The notes beneath the pieces are model-generated. The model worked only from the letters and a program-made list of their open reading frames with translations. It was not told where the DNA came from and did not search any database. Of a DNA stretch of 12,490 nt, positions 1 through 6,368 are shown piece after piece. Location: positions 1-12,490 of the forward strand of contig DASRUE010000088.1 of assembly GCA_035687895.1 (NCBI GenBank), in the 5' to 3' direction. The stretch comes from JAERML01 sp035687895 (GTDB lineage: Bacteria > Bacteroidota > Ignavibacteria > UBA10030 > UBA6906). Positions within the stretch are counted from its first letter, which is position 1; each line of letters begins with the position of its first letter. Both the position numbers and the translations under genes were made by a program.

Positions 1-41
1 TTCTCCTCTGATTCTGACCACTTATCACACGGAACTTCCGT

Positions 42-974
42 ATGGCTGAGAAACTCAAATTTGAAGACTTACACTCTCCTCTCCTTGCCAAAACAAAAGG
101 TGATGATCGTTTCCACACCGTCGGCGTCATCGGGCTGGGAATGATGGGACAAGGCATCGCAGAAACCGTTGCCAGTGCGGGGATCGAGGTAATCGCCGTT
201 GAAAAAAATGAAAAGACGCTGGCATCTGGACTTGATGGCCTTGCGCGCGCAATGGATCTTGAAATCAAACGGTGGGGGAAAACAGCAGCAGAAAAACGTG
301 CCGTTCTTTCACGCGTCAAGGGAAAGACGAACCTCGCCGAGCTGAAACCGTGCAATGTCATTATCGAGGCGGTGGATGAGAACTTCGAATTGAAACGTCA
401 ATTGATCGAAGCGTTCTACTCGATTGCCAAGGAAAACGCTGTGTTCATCTCGAATACGGCAACGCTCAGTCTCACCAAGCTGGCCCAGTCCAGCAAGCGA
501 CCTGACAAAATCATCGGGATGCACTTCCTGAGCCCTGTGCCAAAGGTGCCGCTGGTTGAGATTGTGCGGGGGATGAACACTTCCGACGAGACCTTCGGCC
601 TCGTCAAATCATTTGCCGAGCGGATTGGAAAGACGCCCGTTGAGGTGTTCGAGTATCCGGGATTCATCACAACGCGCACAATCCTGCCAATGCTGAACGA
701 AGCTATGCATGTGCTGATGGAGGGAATTGCAAAGGCGGAAGATATTGACACCGCCATGAGACTCGGGTATGGCCTTCAAACCGGCCCCCTGGAAATGGCT
801 GATTCGATGGGCCTTGATGAAGTCCTGATGTGGATGGAGACTCTCTTCCACGACCTTGGCGAGCCGAGGTACCGGCCTTGTCCCCTCCTCCGCCGCATGG
901 TTCGCGAAAACAAGCTGGGAAAGAAAATGGGCGAAGGGTTTTTCAAGTATGACAAGGAGGGGAAACGCGTATGA
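42..974 (+). CDS. 3-hydroxyacyl-CoA dehydrogenase family protein (3-hydroxybutyryl-CoA dehydrogenase-like)
   Basis: Likely NAD-dependent oxidation/reduction of a 3-hydroxyacyl-CoA in the cytoplasm, as in fatty-acid or butyrate-type metabolism. The 310-residue protein has a roughly 25-residue N-terminal extension, then a Rossmann fold with the dinucleotide motif GLGMMG (31-36) and 'VIIEAVDENFELK' (107-118). The catalytic His-Glu pair sits in 'MHFLSPVPKVPLVEI' (His161, Glu173). The C-terminal helical domain contains 'GPLEMAD' and 'YRPCPLLRRMV'. Full length for the single-domain family. Odd: by fixed spacing from the His, the usual active-site Ser of 'NTS' is Ala140 and the usual Asn of 'GFxxNR' is Thr211. 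The ATG at 42 has no clear Shine-Dalgarno, and only 41 upstream bases are visible, so the start is probable rather than certain. Its TGA overlaps the ackA start (ATGA), so the two are co-translated. Substrate unknown. Confidence 0.88.
   Translation: MAEKLKFEDLHSPLLAKTKGDDRFHTVGVIGLGMMGQGIAETVASAGIEVIAVEKNEKTLASGLDGLARAMDLEIKRWGKTAAEKRAVLSRVKGKTNLAELKPCNVIIEAVDENFELKRQLIEAFYSIAKENAVFISNTATLSLTKLAQSSKRPDKIIGMHFLSPVPKVPLVEIVRGMNTSDETFGLVKSFAERIGKTPVEVFEYPGFITTRTILPMLNEAMHVLMEGIAKAEDIDTAMRLGYGLQTGPLEMADSMGLDEVLMWMETLFHDLGEPRYRPCPLLRRMVRENKLGKKMGEGFFKYDKEGKRV
954..960 (+). promoter_or_regulatory. Shine-Dalgarno site of ackA
   Basis: AAGGAGG lies 10 nt before the ATG at 971, inside the last codons of the dehydrogenase. 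It fixes the ackA start and, with the ATGA overlap, supports coupled translation of the two genes. Confidence 0.8.
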
Positions 975-2215
975 ACATCCTCGTCCTGAATTGCGGAAGC
1001 TCCTCCGTCAAGTACGAGTTAATCGAAGTGGAAGCGCGCCGAACTCTCGCCCGCGGCATCGTTGAGCGGATTGGCATGAGCGGAGCAACACTCTCTAATA
1101 TTCGCTACGATGGAGACGAGATCAAGATTGCGGGAGAGATTGTGGATCACATCGTCGCCATCGAGTACATCCTTGCCGTATTGCTGAGCAGGAACCATGG
1201 CGTCATCGCCGACAAGTCGGATATCCATGCGATCGGCCACCGTGTCGTCCACGGAGGCGAGACGTTCACATCCTCGGTCCTCATCACGGATGAGGTTATC
1301 AAGGGGATCAGAAGCAACTTCGAGATCGCACCGTTGCACAACCCGCATAACCTGCGCGGTATCAACGCATGCCAGATAAACCTGCCGGGAACTCCGCAGG
1401 TTGCCGTGTTCGATACGGCGTTCCACCAAAAGATGCCGAAGAAAGCATACCTCTACGGACTTCCCTATTCACTCTACTCGCAGTATCGAATCCGCAGGTA
1501 TGGATTCCATGGGATGTCGCACCGGTACGTTTCCGAGCGTGCTGCTGTAATCTTGAAGAGAGATCCGGCTGGTCTGAAGCTCGTCACGTGCCATCTTGGC
1601 AGCGGATGCAGCATGGCTGCTGTCGACGGTGGAATTTCCGTCGATACAACGATGGGGTTCACACCGCTGGAAGGGCTGCTCATGGGTACGCGCTCGGGCG
1701 ACATCGATCCGTCTGTTATCCTCTACATTATGGGGAAGGAGGGCATCGCTCTCGCCGAAGCAAATACCCTGTTGAACAAACATAGCGGGCTGCAGGGGAT
1801 ATCAGGCGTCAGCAGCGACATGCGGGAGATCATCTCGGAAATGAAGAATGGTGACAAGAAATCTACCTATGCGTTTGATGTGTTCTGTTATCGAGTGCGA
1901 AAATACATCGGCGCTTACGCCGCTGCAATGGGAGGACTGGACGGTGTGGTCTTTACCGGTGGTATTGGTGAAAACAGTCCTGACGTCCGGAAACGGTCCT
2001 GTGAGGGACTCGATTTTCTCGGCATCATGATCGACGACGAGCGAAACGGCTCTTCAGAAAAGGAGAAAGTCATCACCACTGCATCTTCCAAAGTGAGCGT
2101 GCTTGTGGTGCCGACGAACGAGGAGTTGGTGATTGCAATGGACACCAACGAGATTGTAAAGGGGTTGAAGTTGCCGGAGCGGTACACAGCGGAGGCACGG
2201 CGTGCGTCGTCCTGA
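971..2215 (+). CDS. ackA: Acetate kinase
   Basis: Catalyses acetyl phosphate + ADP <-> acetate + ATP, the substrate-level phosphorylation or acetate-activation step normally paired with phosphotransacetylase. At 414 residues it is close to the usual 400. It belongs to the ASKHA fold: 'NCGSSSVKY' (7-15), 'GHRVVHGGE' (89-97), 'AVFDTAFHQKMP' (145-156), 'YGFHGMSH' (177-184), 'GTRSGDIDP' (239-247), 'VFTGGIGENS' (327-336). The catalytic residues fall at the same numbers as in the Methanosarcina thermophila enzyme: Asn7, Arg91, His123, Asp148, His180, Arg241 and Glu384. Nothing suggests a butyrate or propionate kinase instead. It is translated together with the upstream acyl-CoA dehydrogenase, which hints at acyl-CoA fermentation or catabolism ending in acetate. 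No pta gene is visible in this window. It converges on the yigZ-like gene with 3 bp between stops, leaving no room for a separate terminator. Confidence 0.97.
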   Translation: MNILVLNCGSSSVKYELIEVEARRTLARGIVERIGMSGATLSNIRYDGDEIKIAGEIVDHIVAIEYILAVLLSRNHGVIADKSDIHAIGHRVVHGGETFTSSVLITDEVIKGIRSNFEIAPLHNPHNLRGINACQINLPGTPQVAVFDTAFHQKMPKKAYLYGLPYSLYSQYRIRRYGFHGMSHRYVSERAAVILKRDPAGLKLVTCHLGSGCSMAAVDGGISVDTTMGFTPLEGLLMGTRSGDIDPSVILYIMGKEGIALAEANTLLNKHSGLQGISGVSSDMREIISEMKNGDKKSTYAFDVFCYRVRKYIGAYAAAMGGLDGVVFTGGIGENSPDVRKRSCEGLDFLGIMIDDERNGSSEKEKVITTASSKVSVLVVPTNEELVIAMDTNEIVKGLKLPERYTAEARRASS

Positions 2216-2218
2216 TAA

Positions 2219-2824
2219 TCAGGCGAACCGGATATTGCCACTTGTATGGTTCACAAGCGAGGTTCGAAGCTCCTCCCGCTGCGATGCGCGGATCTCCAGA
2301 TGAAGATGCACCTCCTCGTCATAGACCGTGTCCACGATACGGGCGCCGAGCTTTGAGACGACGTGCATAACGTTGCTGATGTGCGTGTGGGGGAAGGAAA
2401 TCCGGAGAGGTAACAGAACATACCGGGTGACAGGTTCTGCCGATGATATTGCTTTCTCTGCAGCCTCTCCGTATGCCCGGGCAAGTCCTCCAACGCCGAG
2501 CTTTGTCCCACCGAAGTATCGCGTCACCACTGCAACCACGTCGGTCAGCCCAATTCTGGCGAGTGCGGTAAGAATCGGTTTCCCTCCCGTGCCGCCCGGC
2601 TCTCCGTCATCGTTGTAACGAAACCGGTCTCCTGCCGTACCAAGACGGTAGGCGTAACAGTGATGGGTGGCGTTGAAGAATTCCTTCCGGATTCGCCTGA
2701 CGAACTCTTCAGCCTCCTCTTTTGTTCTTACGGGATGGAGGGTGCAAATAAAACGCGAGCCCTGCACTCGTATCTCCTGCCGGACCTGATTTTGGAGTGT
2801 TTTGAATTCGTCGGTGGACGACAT
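2219..2824 (-). CDS. yigZ: YigZ/IMPACT family protein
   Basis: Member of the UPF0029/IMPACT family (E. coli YigZ, eukaryotic IMPACT/YIH1). Bacterial function is not settled; the eukaryotic relatives act on translation control through GCN1. From the ATG at 2824 it is 201 residues, matching YigZ (about 205). The N-terminal domain carries the signature 'YNDDGEPGGTGGKPIL' (70-85) and 'VVTRYFGGTKLGVGGLARAYG' (99-119); a smaller C-terminal domain of about 70 residues follows. An in-frame GTG at 2902 would add 26 residues with no family match and lies upstream of the predicted transcription start, so I prefer the ATG. No strong Shine-Dalgarno precedes it. Divergent from bshA, convergent with ackA; probably a single-gene transcript. 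Confidence 0.9.
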   Translation of the reverse strand: MSSTDEFKTLQNQVRQEIRVQGSRFICTLHPVRTKEEAEEFVRRIRKEFFNATHHCYAYRLGTAGDRFRYNDDGEPGGTGGKPILTALARIGLTDVVAVVTRYFGGTKLGVGGLARAYGEAAEKAISSAEPVTRYVLLPLRISFPHTHISNVMHVVSKLGARIVDTVYDEEVHLHLEIRASQREELRTSLVNHTSGNIRFA

Positions 2825-2890
2825 TGTGGAGTTCGGTGATCGAATTGGTGGCCACCTCACAAAATGTCCGCCGGCAGCCTGTTTTACAGA

Positions 2891-2921
2891 TGAATATACC
2901 ACAAAGCAGCAGAAGTTTCAA
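2891..2921 (-). promoter_or_regulatory. Possible housekeeping promoter of the yigZ-like gene
   Basis: On the minus strand TTG (2921-2919), exactly 20 nt, then TATATTCA (2898-2891). This resembles the Bacteroidota -33/-7 pattern (TTG, then TAnnTTTG). The predicted transcript starts near 2885, about 60 nt before the ATG at 2824. Found by eye only. Confidence 0.35.
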
Positions 2922-2926
2922 AACTG

Positions 2927-2957
2927 TTGCTGCTGAGCTCTTCATTCATTATCTTCA
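2927..2957 (+). promoter_or_regulatory. Possible housekeeping promoter of bshA
   Basis: TTG (2927-2929), exactly 20 nt, then TATCTTCA (2950-2957), with AAGGAA (2965-2970) as ribosome binding site before the ATG at 2979. Its TTG lies 5 bp from the oppositely oriented TTG of the yigZ promoter, so the two would be back to back. The AT-rich centre is also flanked by a 7-bp inverted repeat, AGCAGCA/TGCTGCT (2905-2911 and 2928-2934), which could be an operator or chance. Confidence 0.35.
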
Positions 2958-2978
2958 TCGGCACAAGGAACAGAACTC

Positions 2979-4136
2979 ATGAAAATCGGAATCGTGTGTT
3001 ATCCCACGTACGGCGGCAGCGGCGTGGTGGCGACGGAACTCGGCAAGGCACTCGCCGACAAGGGCCATCAGATCCATTTTATCAGCTATGCGATGCCCAT
3101 GCGTCTGGATGGATATCTGGGCAACGTGTACTACCATGAAGTGGAAATGGCGAGCTACCCTGTGTTCGAGTTTCCGTTGTACACTCCCGCATTGGCGAGT
3201 AAGATGGTGGAAGTGGCACGCTTCGAGAAACTTGATCTTATCCATGCGCACTACGCCATCCCTCACGCGACGAGTGCCTACCTCGCAAGAGAAATCCTCA
3301 AGAATGACCTGAAGATTGTCACCACGCTTCACGGCACCGATATTACACTGGTGGGGCTTGAGCCTAGCTTCCTGCCGGTGATGAAATTCAGCATCGAGCA
3401 GAGCGACGGCGTCACTGCCGTTTCCCGTTTCCTCCGGGAGAAAACGATGACCAACTATGGCATCGAAAAAGACATCCGCGTCATTCCCAACTTCGTGGAT
3501 ACGGAAAAGTACCGGCGACAGGGATGTGAAGAGTTCTGCGAGAAGTTTGCCCCCAAGGGGGAGAGAATTCTCGTCCATGTTTCCAACTTCAGACTTGTCA
3601 AACGTGTGCAGGATGTTATCAAGATTTTCAACGAGGTACACAAGAAGATTCCCTCAAAGCTGATTCTGGCCGGTGACGGACCGGAACGATCCGCCTGTGA
3701 ACTTCTCGTGCGGGAGCTGTACCTCCAGGAACACGTGCGGTTCCTCGGTAAGCAGTTGGAGCTTGTACCCATCCTCTCCGCAGCCGACCTATTCCTTATG
3801 CCGAGCCAATCTGAGAGTTTCGGGCTTTCTGCGCTTGAGGCTATGGCATGTGAGGTCCCCGTGATCTCGTCGAGTGTTGGGGGACTTCCCGAACTGCAGG
3901 TGCACGGCCAGACCGGCTACATTGCAGAGATCGGAGATGTGGACAGGATGGCACGGTATGCAGTCGAGCTGCTAACGAATGATGCCAAGCGCAAGGTGTT
4001 CGGCCAAGCCGCCCGGAAGCGCGCGGTAGAGCACTTTGACGTTCACAAGATCGTCACCCAGTACATCGATTATTACGAAGAGTGCATGGCAGGTGGGAGT
4101 AGCCGGAAGTCAGGCCAGCTTGCGATGAACGTGTAA
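2979..4136 (+). CDS. bshA: N-acetyl-alpha-D-glucosaminyl L-malate synthase (bacillithiol biosynthesis)
   Basis: Transfers GlcNAc from UDP-GlcNAc to L-malate, the first committed step of bacillithiol, a low-molecular-weight thiol. It is a 385-residue GT-B family 4 glycosyltransferase (B. subtilis BshA is 377). The N-terminal Rossmann domain has 'CYPTYGGSGVVATELG' (7-22) with the GGSG loop, 'HAHYAIPHA' (89-97) and 'TTLHGTDIT' (115-123). The C-terminal domain has 'HVSNFRLVKRVQDVI' (200-214), 'GDGPE' (232-236) and the EX7E motif Glu279/Glu287 in 'SESFGLSALEAMA'. These segments match BshA rather than generic family 4 enzymes. The start is supported by AAGGAA 8 nt upstream. bshB and bshC are not in this window. 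A cupin follows after 33 bp and may share the transcript. Confidence 0.95.
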   Translation: MKIGIVCYPTYGGSGVVATELGKALADKGHQIHFISYAMPMRLDGYLGNVYYHEVEMASYPVFEFPLYTPALASKMVEVARFEKLDLIHAHYAIPHATSAYLAREILKNDLKIVTTLHGTDITLVGLEPSFLPVMKFSIEQSDGVTAVSRFLREKTMTNYGIEKDIRVIPNFVDTEKYRRQGCEEFCEKFAPKGERILVHVSNFRLVKRVQDVIKIFNEVHKKIPSKLILAGDGPERSACELLVRELYLQEHVRFLGKQLELVPILSAADLFLMPSQSESFGLSALEAMACEVPVISSSVGGLPELQVHGQTGYIAEIGDVDRMARYAVELLTNDAKRKVFGQAARKRAVEHFDVHKIVTQYIDYYEECMAGGSSRKSGQLAMNV

Positions 4137-4169
4137 CCTGATTGCACCAGAAGGAGAAGTAGAACAAGA

Positions 4170-4499
4170 ATGCAAACCCTATCACGTTTCGACAAGACGA
4201 TGGACGTCGTGAAGTGGACGCGCAAAACAAAGCCGACAAAAGCGGAGCTGATAAAGATGATGGAAGCAGAAGGGCATGCCTGCGCACTCTATTCGGACAC
4301 ACCGGGAACGAAGTACGCCCGGCACAAACACGACTTCGATGACTTCCTGGTAATCGTGTCGGGCCAGATGAAGATAGGGACGGACCGCTTTGAATGGCTC
4401 ATGAAACCGGGGGACAGGTTGGACATCCCCGCCAACACGGTGCATTGGGCGAATATGGTTGGCAAGGAAGAGGTCCACTACCTCTCTGCAGCAAAGTAG
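4170..4499 (+). CDS. Small single-domain cupin protein
   Basis: A 109-residue protein whose second half is a single cupin barrel. Motif 1 is 'PGTKYARHKHDFDDFLVIVSG' (about 45-65), with two His and acidic residues in the metal-binding positions but Asp where cupins usually carry Glu. Motif 2 is 'KPGDRLDIPANTVHWA' (about 79-94), supplying the last His. Probably a metal-binding cytoplasmic protein. The reaction or ligand cannot be told from sequence: small cupins include dioxygenases, isomerases and sensors. A strong ribosome binding site, AGAAGGAG, lies just upstream (from 4149). It follows bshA by 33 bp on the same strand, so a bshA-cupin operon is likely, but a thiol-related role is only inference. 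It converges on the anti-sigma gene with 28 bp between stops. Confidence 0.8.
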   Translation: MQTLSRFDKTMDVVKWTRKTKPTKAELIKMMEAEGHACALYSDTPGTKYARHKHDFDDFLVIVSGQMKIGTDRFEWLMKPGDRLDIPANTVHWANMVGKEEVHYLSAAK

Positions 4500-4527
4500 G
4501 TCTGGCGCCGCTCCAGGGATTCCAACG

Positions 4528-5085
4528 CTAGATCCGGTGTACGAACCTCCGGACAAAAACACGATCCACGAGTCCCAACACCGCAATAATCAGACTCCCG
4601 AAGAAGGCGATGCTCAGCGCTCCCTTCGAGTACGCAAACGGGAAGTACCCTTTCAGCCATGTCGAGAAACTCGCTACCAAACCACCTATTCCCTCCCCCA
4701 TCGCTGACAAGGACTGCTGCACAGAACTTTGCGTCTGGTTGACGGTCCCAATATCCACAACGCCGGTGATTACAAACGCCGCCAGCATAATCGCAAGAAC
4801 AATTGAGAGTCCAAAGAGATACGCGACCTTCTCCAGCACGCGGAACGCCAGCGGCGACCTCGGCGCAAGGTGGAGCCGCGAAAGAACAGTCTCCGTGAAT
4901 CCTTCACTCGCACGCGCAAGCGGCACCCGCCGCAACGATCGGTCGATGCCCTGAAGGGTTTCGACGGCCGTTGAGCACCGAGGACACATGAGGAGGTGAC
5001 GCTTCACCATCTCCATTTCCCCCTGCGTCAGCCCGCCATCGATGTATCCATGGAATTGATCGGACGAACAATGCGTCATCGACAT
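4528..5085 (-). CDS. Anti-sigma factor, zinc-finger (ZAS) type, membrane-bound
   Basis: Predicted inhibitor of the ECF sigma factor encoded just upstream. The 185 residues begin with a short cytoplasmic domain carrying the HX3CX2C zinc anti-sigma motif (His30, Cys34, Cys37 in 'HLLMCPRCS'). A linker and two hydrophobic helices follow (about 88-110 and 154-173), with a roughly 40-residue loop between them rich in Gln and Ser. Two starts are possible. The ATG at 5085 overlaps the sigma gene by 10 bp; the ATG at 5079 (third residue) gives a classic ATGA overlap with the sigma stop. An AAAGGAGA element lies upstream within the sigma gene. Co-translation with the sigma factor is typical of such pairs. 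The signal that releases the sigma factor cannot be read from the sequence. Confidence 0.87.
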   Translation of the reverse strand: MSMTHCSSDQFHGYIDGGLTQGEMEMVKRHLLMCPRCSTAVETLQGIDRSLRRVPLARASEGFTETVLSRLHLAPRSPLAFRVLEKVAYLFGLSIVLAIMLAAFVITGVVDIGTVNQTQSSVQQSLSAMGEGIGGLVASFSTWLKGYFPFAYSKGALSIAFFGSLIIAVLGLVDRVFVRRFVHRI

Positions 5086-5672
5086 GCGACCTTCATCTCT
5101 CCTTTCATTCCAGCTAGAACTCGTCCGCGCAGCAAGTTGCGTGCGCGAAACAGGTTGGTCTTGACCGTACCGAGCGGTTGATTCAGCACCGCCGTTATCT
5201 CTTCGTAACTCATTTCCTGCACGTAAAACAATGTCAACACGGTTCTGAATTTCTCCGGCATCCCCGCGATCTCCGATGCGATCATGTGCTGCATCTCGTC
5301 TTCTTCCATCCTCTCCTGGATGGTTGCTTCCTCTTCGTCCACCAGAATATTGTCCAGCATTCGTTCATCGCTTACGTCGAGCTGTTCCGGCTTTCCCTTC
5401 CTGCGAGTCACACGGGTGAGGCATAGATTATAGAGAATCCTGTAGAACCACGTTCCGAATTTGGCGTCTCCCCTGAACTGGTCGAGGCTGCGATAGGCCC
5501 TGAGGAATGCATCCTGTACCAATTCCTCCGACTCCTGGCGATTGCCCGTCAGGCGTAGGGCAAGGGTCATCGCACGGTCTTTGTGGCGGTCAATAAGCAC
5601 GGCATACCGGCGGGTCTGGCCGCGTCGAATCTCTTCAATGATATGCCGGTCGTTATCGAGCACTTCATCCAC
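5076..5672 (-). CDS. ECF-type RNA polymerase sigma factor (sigma-70 family, RpoE-like)
   Basis: Directs RNA polymerase to a specific promoter set, probably in a stress or envelope response, judged from its membrane anti-sigma partner. The 198 residues have the two-domain ECF layout. Sigma2 spans about 20-91, with 'ESEELVQDAFLRAYRSLDQFRGDAKFGTWFYRIL' (47-80) as the core-binding and -10-recognition part. An acidic linker (about 101-127, many Glu and Asp) separates it from sigma4 (about 128-182), with 'MPEKFRTVLTLFY' and the helix-turn-helix 'MSYEEITAVLNQPLGTVKTNLFRAR'. The start is a GTG at 5672 with no in-frame ATG nearby, and the leader looks very short. A probable self-recognised promoter lies at 5721-5692. 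The anti-sigma gene overlaps its 3' end. Confidence 0.93.
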   Translation of the reverse strand: MDEVLDNDRHIIEEIRRGQTRRYAVLIDRHKDRAMTLALRLTGNRQESEELVQDAFLRAYRSLDQFRGDAKFGTWFYRILYNLCLTRVTRRKGKPEQLDVSDERMLDNILVDEEEATIQERMEEDEMQHMIASEIAGMPEKFRTVLTLFYVQEMSYEEITAVLNQPLGTVKTNLFRARNLLRGRVLAGMKGEMKVACR

Positions 5673-5691
5673 GGTTGTTCTGTTCTCCAGC

Positions 5692-5721
5692 TTGGACTAC
5701 AACGGCAGGGATGAGGTTTCA
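5692..5721 (-). promoter_or_regulatory. Probable ECF autoregulatory promoter of the sigma/anti-sigma operon
   Basis: On the minus strand TGAAACC (5721-5715), 17 nt, then GTCCAA (5697-5692). It matches the divergent element at 5762-5791 in every fixed position but one, with the same spacer length. GAAAC-type -35 boxes and GTC-containing -10 boxes are typical of ECF promoters. Transcription would start about 12 nt before the GTG start codon. Confidence 0.6.
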
Positions 5722-5761
5722 GCTCAATTGTACTTTTTTTCCTCCCAAACCGCAATCCCGA

Positions 5762-5783
5762 TGAAACCCTGGCTGAAACCCTG
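5762..5783 (+). repeat. Direct repeat of TGAAACCCTG with a 12-bp period
   Basis: TGAAACCCTG occurs at 5762-5771 and 5774-5783, separated by GC. The first copy contains the predicted -35 box; the second sits in the spacer. It may be a slipped duplication of the -35 box or a binding site for another factor. Confidence 0.7.
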
Positions 5784-5791
5784 CAGTCTAA
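5762..5791 (+). promoter_or_regulatory. Probable ECF promoter of the DUF6249-like membrane protein
   Basis: TGAAACC (5762-5768), 17 nt, then GTCTAA (5786-5791). Transcription would begin near 5798, giving a leader of about 40 nt with AAGGAGG at 5829-5835 before the ATG at 5840. The near-identity with the sigma gene's own upstream element suggests the same sigma factor reads both. Confidence 0.6.
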
Positions 5792-5839
5792 TCCCACAAG
5801 AACGACACAAACATTCACCAACCACTCAAGGAGGCTGTA

Positions 5840-6190
5840 ATGAACGGTCCAGAATTTCTAATCCCCATCATCTTCTTTCTGACCATCGGGGGCATCTGGG
5901 GGTTCACCCTGCTCACCAGACACAAAGAGCGGATGACTATGATTGACAAAGGGCTGAAAGCAGAAGATATCAAGTCGCTTTACGAACGAGGGACGCTGCG
6001 CACCAACCCCTTGAGCTCTTTGAAGTGGGGAATGATTTTTGTCTCCATCGGACTTGCAGTCTTAATCGGGGTTTGGCTGCGGGAGAATTACTTCTTCAAC
6101 GACGGGGTCATCCCCGGCATCATGGCGCTCTTCGGTGGTCTCGGCCTCATTGGCTTCTACCTCATCGCCAACAAGAAGATCTCATCGTAA
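5840..6190 (+). CDS. Small membrane protein, DUF6249-like
   Basis: A 116-residue protein with three hydrophobic helices (about 7-26, 64-82 and 91-110). Between the first and second is a charged cytoplasmic segment, 'RHKERMTMIDKGLKAEDIK' (27-45). That segment is characteristic of the DUF6249 family, small Bacteroidota membrane proteins of unknown function. The start is secured by AAGGAGG just upstream. It is divergent from the ECF sigma/anti-sigma pair and carries a matching ECF promoter, so it is probably a direct target and possibly part of the signalling at the membrane. A hairpin terminator follows the stop by 24 bp, so it is transcribed alone. Biochemical role unknown; family assignment is from memory of the signature. 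Confidence 0.8.
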   Translation: MNGPEFLIPIIFFLTIGGIWGFTLLTRHKERMTMIDKGLKAEDIKSLYERGTLRTNPLSSLKWGMIFVSIGLAVLIGVWLRENYFFNDGVIPGIMALFGGLGLIGFYLIANKKISS

Positions 6191-6213
6191 GTACCATCTG
6201 CACGCCGTAAGAT

Positions 6214-6242
6214 ACGAATGCCTCCATAGTGGAGGCATTCGT
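6214..6242 (+). terminator. Hairpin terminator after the DUF6249-like gene
   Basis: A perfect 13-bp inverted repeat with a 3-nt loop: ACGAATGCCTCCA, TAG, then its exact complement, followed by GTGTTT. The stem is strong but the T-tract is short. It may also stop leftward transcripts from the oxidoreductase gene, which ends at 6369. Confidence 0.7.
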
Positions 6243-6368
6243 GTTTCCGGCATTATTCCAGAAGCAACATCTTCTTTGTCTGGTCAAAGTCTCCGGTATG
6301 GCTTGTGTTCAGCCATGAACAATAAGAGAGAATGGTGGAACAGTGCCTGGTCGTGGAAGGAGTACCGT

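Noticed and set aside
2825..2902. Upstream GTG start for the YigZ-like protein (26 extra residues)
   Set aside because: The added segment has no family counterpart, and the likely transcription start lies downstream of that GTG.
2955..3641. 228-residue frame on the minus strand
   Set aside because: It is antisense to bshA, which has unmistakable family motifs over this whole span.
4501..4515. CTGG/CCAG hairpin as a shared terminator between the cupin and anti-sigma genes
   Set aside because: The 4-bp stem is too weak, and no T-tract follows on either strand.
6298..6316. ATGGCT/AGCCAT hairpin as a terminator for the oxidoreductase gene
   Set aside because: It has only 6 bp of stem and no T-tract on either strand.
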